Position numbers and translations under genes: made by a program
Notes under the pieces: model-generated
What the model saw: the letters and a program-made list of their open reading frames with translations, nothing else
The model's database searches: none
Told to the model about the DNA's origin: nothing
Part shown: piece after piece, positions 12,983 to 13,935 of the stretch
Layout of the letters: each line of letters opens with the position of its first letter
Position numbering within the stretch: position 1 is the first letter of the stretch
Source: an uncultured Rickettsiales bacterium
Lineage (GTDB): Bacteria; Pseudomonadota; Alphaproteobacteria; Rickettsiales; Deianiraeaceae
Assembly (NCBI GenBank): GCA_946544555.1
Contig: CAMNMI010000012.1
Location: 1 to 13,935 of the forward strand
Reading direction: 5' to 3'
Length of the DNA stretch: 13,935 nucleotides

Positions 12983-13867
12983 ATGAAAATAAAGTTGTTT
13001 GTCTTTGCTATTTTTGCCGCCACGTTGAGCTCATGTACAACCATCGGGAACATTATTTCTACACCAAGCTACTCCGTTCACACGGCTGACAAAATAATAT
13101 TGGAGAAAAATCGTGAACCAATCAAAACAGTGTATCTCCGACAAAGCGTCAACAGCGATGAAAAGATATATTCAAAAGTCATGAATGACCTACGCAAGAA
13201 GTTAGATGCGGACAATATTCAAATCGTGGATGACATTAATAAAACGAGCCATGTGCTGAGTATCAACATTCGCAATGTGGCTTATGATGTGGACGCTGAC
13301 TTCGCAAACAAGAGCAGAAAAACGCTGCTGAATAACGATTTTAACCAGTCATATAGCTTTGACAATAGCAACTCGCCGCATGCTGTTTTCAACAAGATTG
13401 AAGGACTGAAAAATGAGAATAACAGCGGATTTGGTGGTCTGTTGAGGCGCCGCAATGTTCTGCCATCAACACTATTTACACTCGGTGGTGCAGGAGTTGG
13501 TTTTTATGCAGGATACCTCCTTGCCGGCTCAACTGCACCAGTTGCATTTGGTGTTTTGGGCGCAATAGCACTTGGCGGAACAAGTTATGCACTTTATTCA
13601 TCATTCAAGGATGTTGGGGTGATAATAACTTATGATGTCATGGTGGAAGAGCGTGTGAAACGGCCACAGCAACACAATCGCAAATTGCTCGTCAAGACCT
13701 CTTCAAATGCTGCTGAGGAGACATTCTACTCTTACAATGACAACTGGAATAAATATGTATCAAAATACGCCGTGATTGGAATTGGCTCGCGCGTGTTGCA
13801 AAAGCAGATGATTAACAAAATGTGCCCGATGATCGCTGGCTCAGTTGTGAAGCTGTTTGAGAAATAA
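12983..13867 (+). CDS. TraT-family outer-membrane lipoprotein (surface exclusion / complement resistance type)
   Basis: This 294-residue lipoprotein has a signal ending in the lipobox LSSC with Cys18 and Thr at +2, favouring outer-membrane sorting. It follows the TraT layout: an N-terminal region with KTVYLRQSVNSDE (residues 48-60) and an alpha/beta stretch ending SINIRNVAYDV (93-103). A glycine-rich hydrophobic hairpin follows (about 163-206), then VGVIITYDVMVEERVK (211-226) and a C-terminal helix. Classical TraT has about 240 residues; the extra length lies mainly at about 103-160, a polar Asn/Ser/Lys-rich insertion before the hairpin. In F plasmids TraT blocks redundant conjugation and gives serum resistance; chromosomal homologues are of uncertain role. 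TGATATG joins it to the M23 gene, so both are probably co-translated. No conjugation genes are nearby. Confidence 0.85.
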   Translation: MKIKLFVFAIFAATLSSCTTIGNIISTPSYSVHTADKIILEKNREPIKTVYLRQSVNSDEKIYSKVMNDLRKKLDADNIQIVDDINKTSHVLSINIRNVAYDVDADFANKSRKTLLNNDFNQSYSFDNSNSPHAVFNKIEGLKNENNSGFGGLLRRRNVLPSTLFTLGGAGVGFYAGYLLAGSTAPVAFGVLGAIALGGTSYALYSSFKDVGVIITYDVMVEERVKRPQQHNRKLLVKTSSNAAEETFYSYNDNWNKYVSKYAVIGIGSRVLQKQMINKMCPMIAGSVVKLFEK

Positions 13868-13891
13868 AAAATTTTTGTGTTAAGTAATATT

Positions 13892-13935
13892 GGTGCGCTG
13901 GGCGGAGCGAGTTTGGCCGACGAGCGCAGCGAGGG
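13892..13935 (+). repeat. GC-rich dispersed palindromic repeat, left part (copy 3, cut by window edge)
   Basis: An abrupt GC-rich block begins 24 bases after the TraT-like stop, preceded by AT-rich sequence without a classical terminator. Its start GGTG...GG, then CGGAGC, TTT and GAGCG, follows the same order as the reverse complement of 901 down to about 861. It contains GAGCGCAGCG at 13922-13931, matching GAGCGTAGCG at 3-12 in copy 1. The unit is cut off by the window end. It may also act as the transcription stop of the cluster (inference). Confidence 0.65.

Noticed and set aside
13865..13891. Intrinsic terminator after the TraT-like gene
   Set aside because: There is only an AAAAAATTTTT palindrome without a GC stem; a stop, if present, would have to be in the following repeat.
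1..13935. Minus-strand open frames throughout the cluster
   Set aside because: All lie opposite well-supported genes, show no recognisable family features and reflect the codon bias of the true strand.

Overview
The window is almost entirely one co-directional ribosomal-protein supercluster on the + strand. It fuses what are normally the S10, spc and alpha operons: L3, L4, L23, L2, S19, L22, S3, L16, L29, S17, L14, L24, L5, S14, S8, L6, L18, S5, L15, S13, S11, RpoA and L17. An M23 metallopeptidase and a TraT-like lipoprotein follow with almost no spacing. A separate, unrecognised lipoprotein gene lies upstream (106-780).

The organism looks like a Gram-negative alphaproteobacterium, probably host-associated or reduced (inference). 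The supporting points are the absence of rpsD and rpmJ from the alpha operon, the long zinc-free S14, alphaproteobacterial-style L3 and M23 sequences, outer-membrane lipoproteins and an AT-rich composition. I cannot name the species. TAA, TAG and TGA are all used as stops, so the genetic code looks standard.

Layout: 1-53 is part of a GC-rich repeat. 54-105 is a promoter region. 106-780 is the lipoprotein. 781-992 is the only sizeable gene-free stretch (212 bp); it holds a full copy of the GC-rich palindromic repeat, a 68-nt G-free C-rich tract and a small inverted repeat in the L3 leader. 993-13867 is a continuous 25-gene array whose junctions run from 20-bp overlaps to 14-bp gaps, with no internal gap where a further gene or a clear promoter could sit. 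13892-13935 is the beginning of another repeat copy. No rRNA, tRNA, insertion sequence or CRISPR array is visible, and no minus-strand gene is supported.

The r-proteins assemble both ribosomal subunits and RpoA nucleates RNA polymerase. The two distal genes are envelope genes that appear to be transcribed with them. Notable features are the loss of rpsJ, rpmD, secY and adk from their usual places, near-absence of Shine-Dalgarno sequences with recurrent TAATATG junctions, a dispersed GC-rich palindromic repeat whose two partial copies at the window edges would together make one complete unit, a Leu-TTG codon bias restricted to the r-protein genes, and substitutions in L3, L2 and S5 at normally conserved positions.
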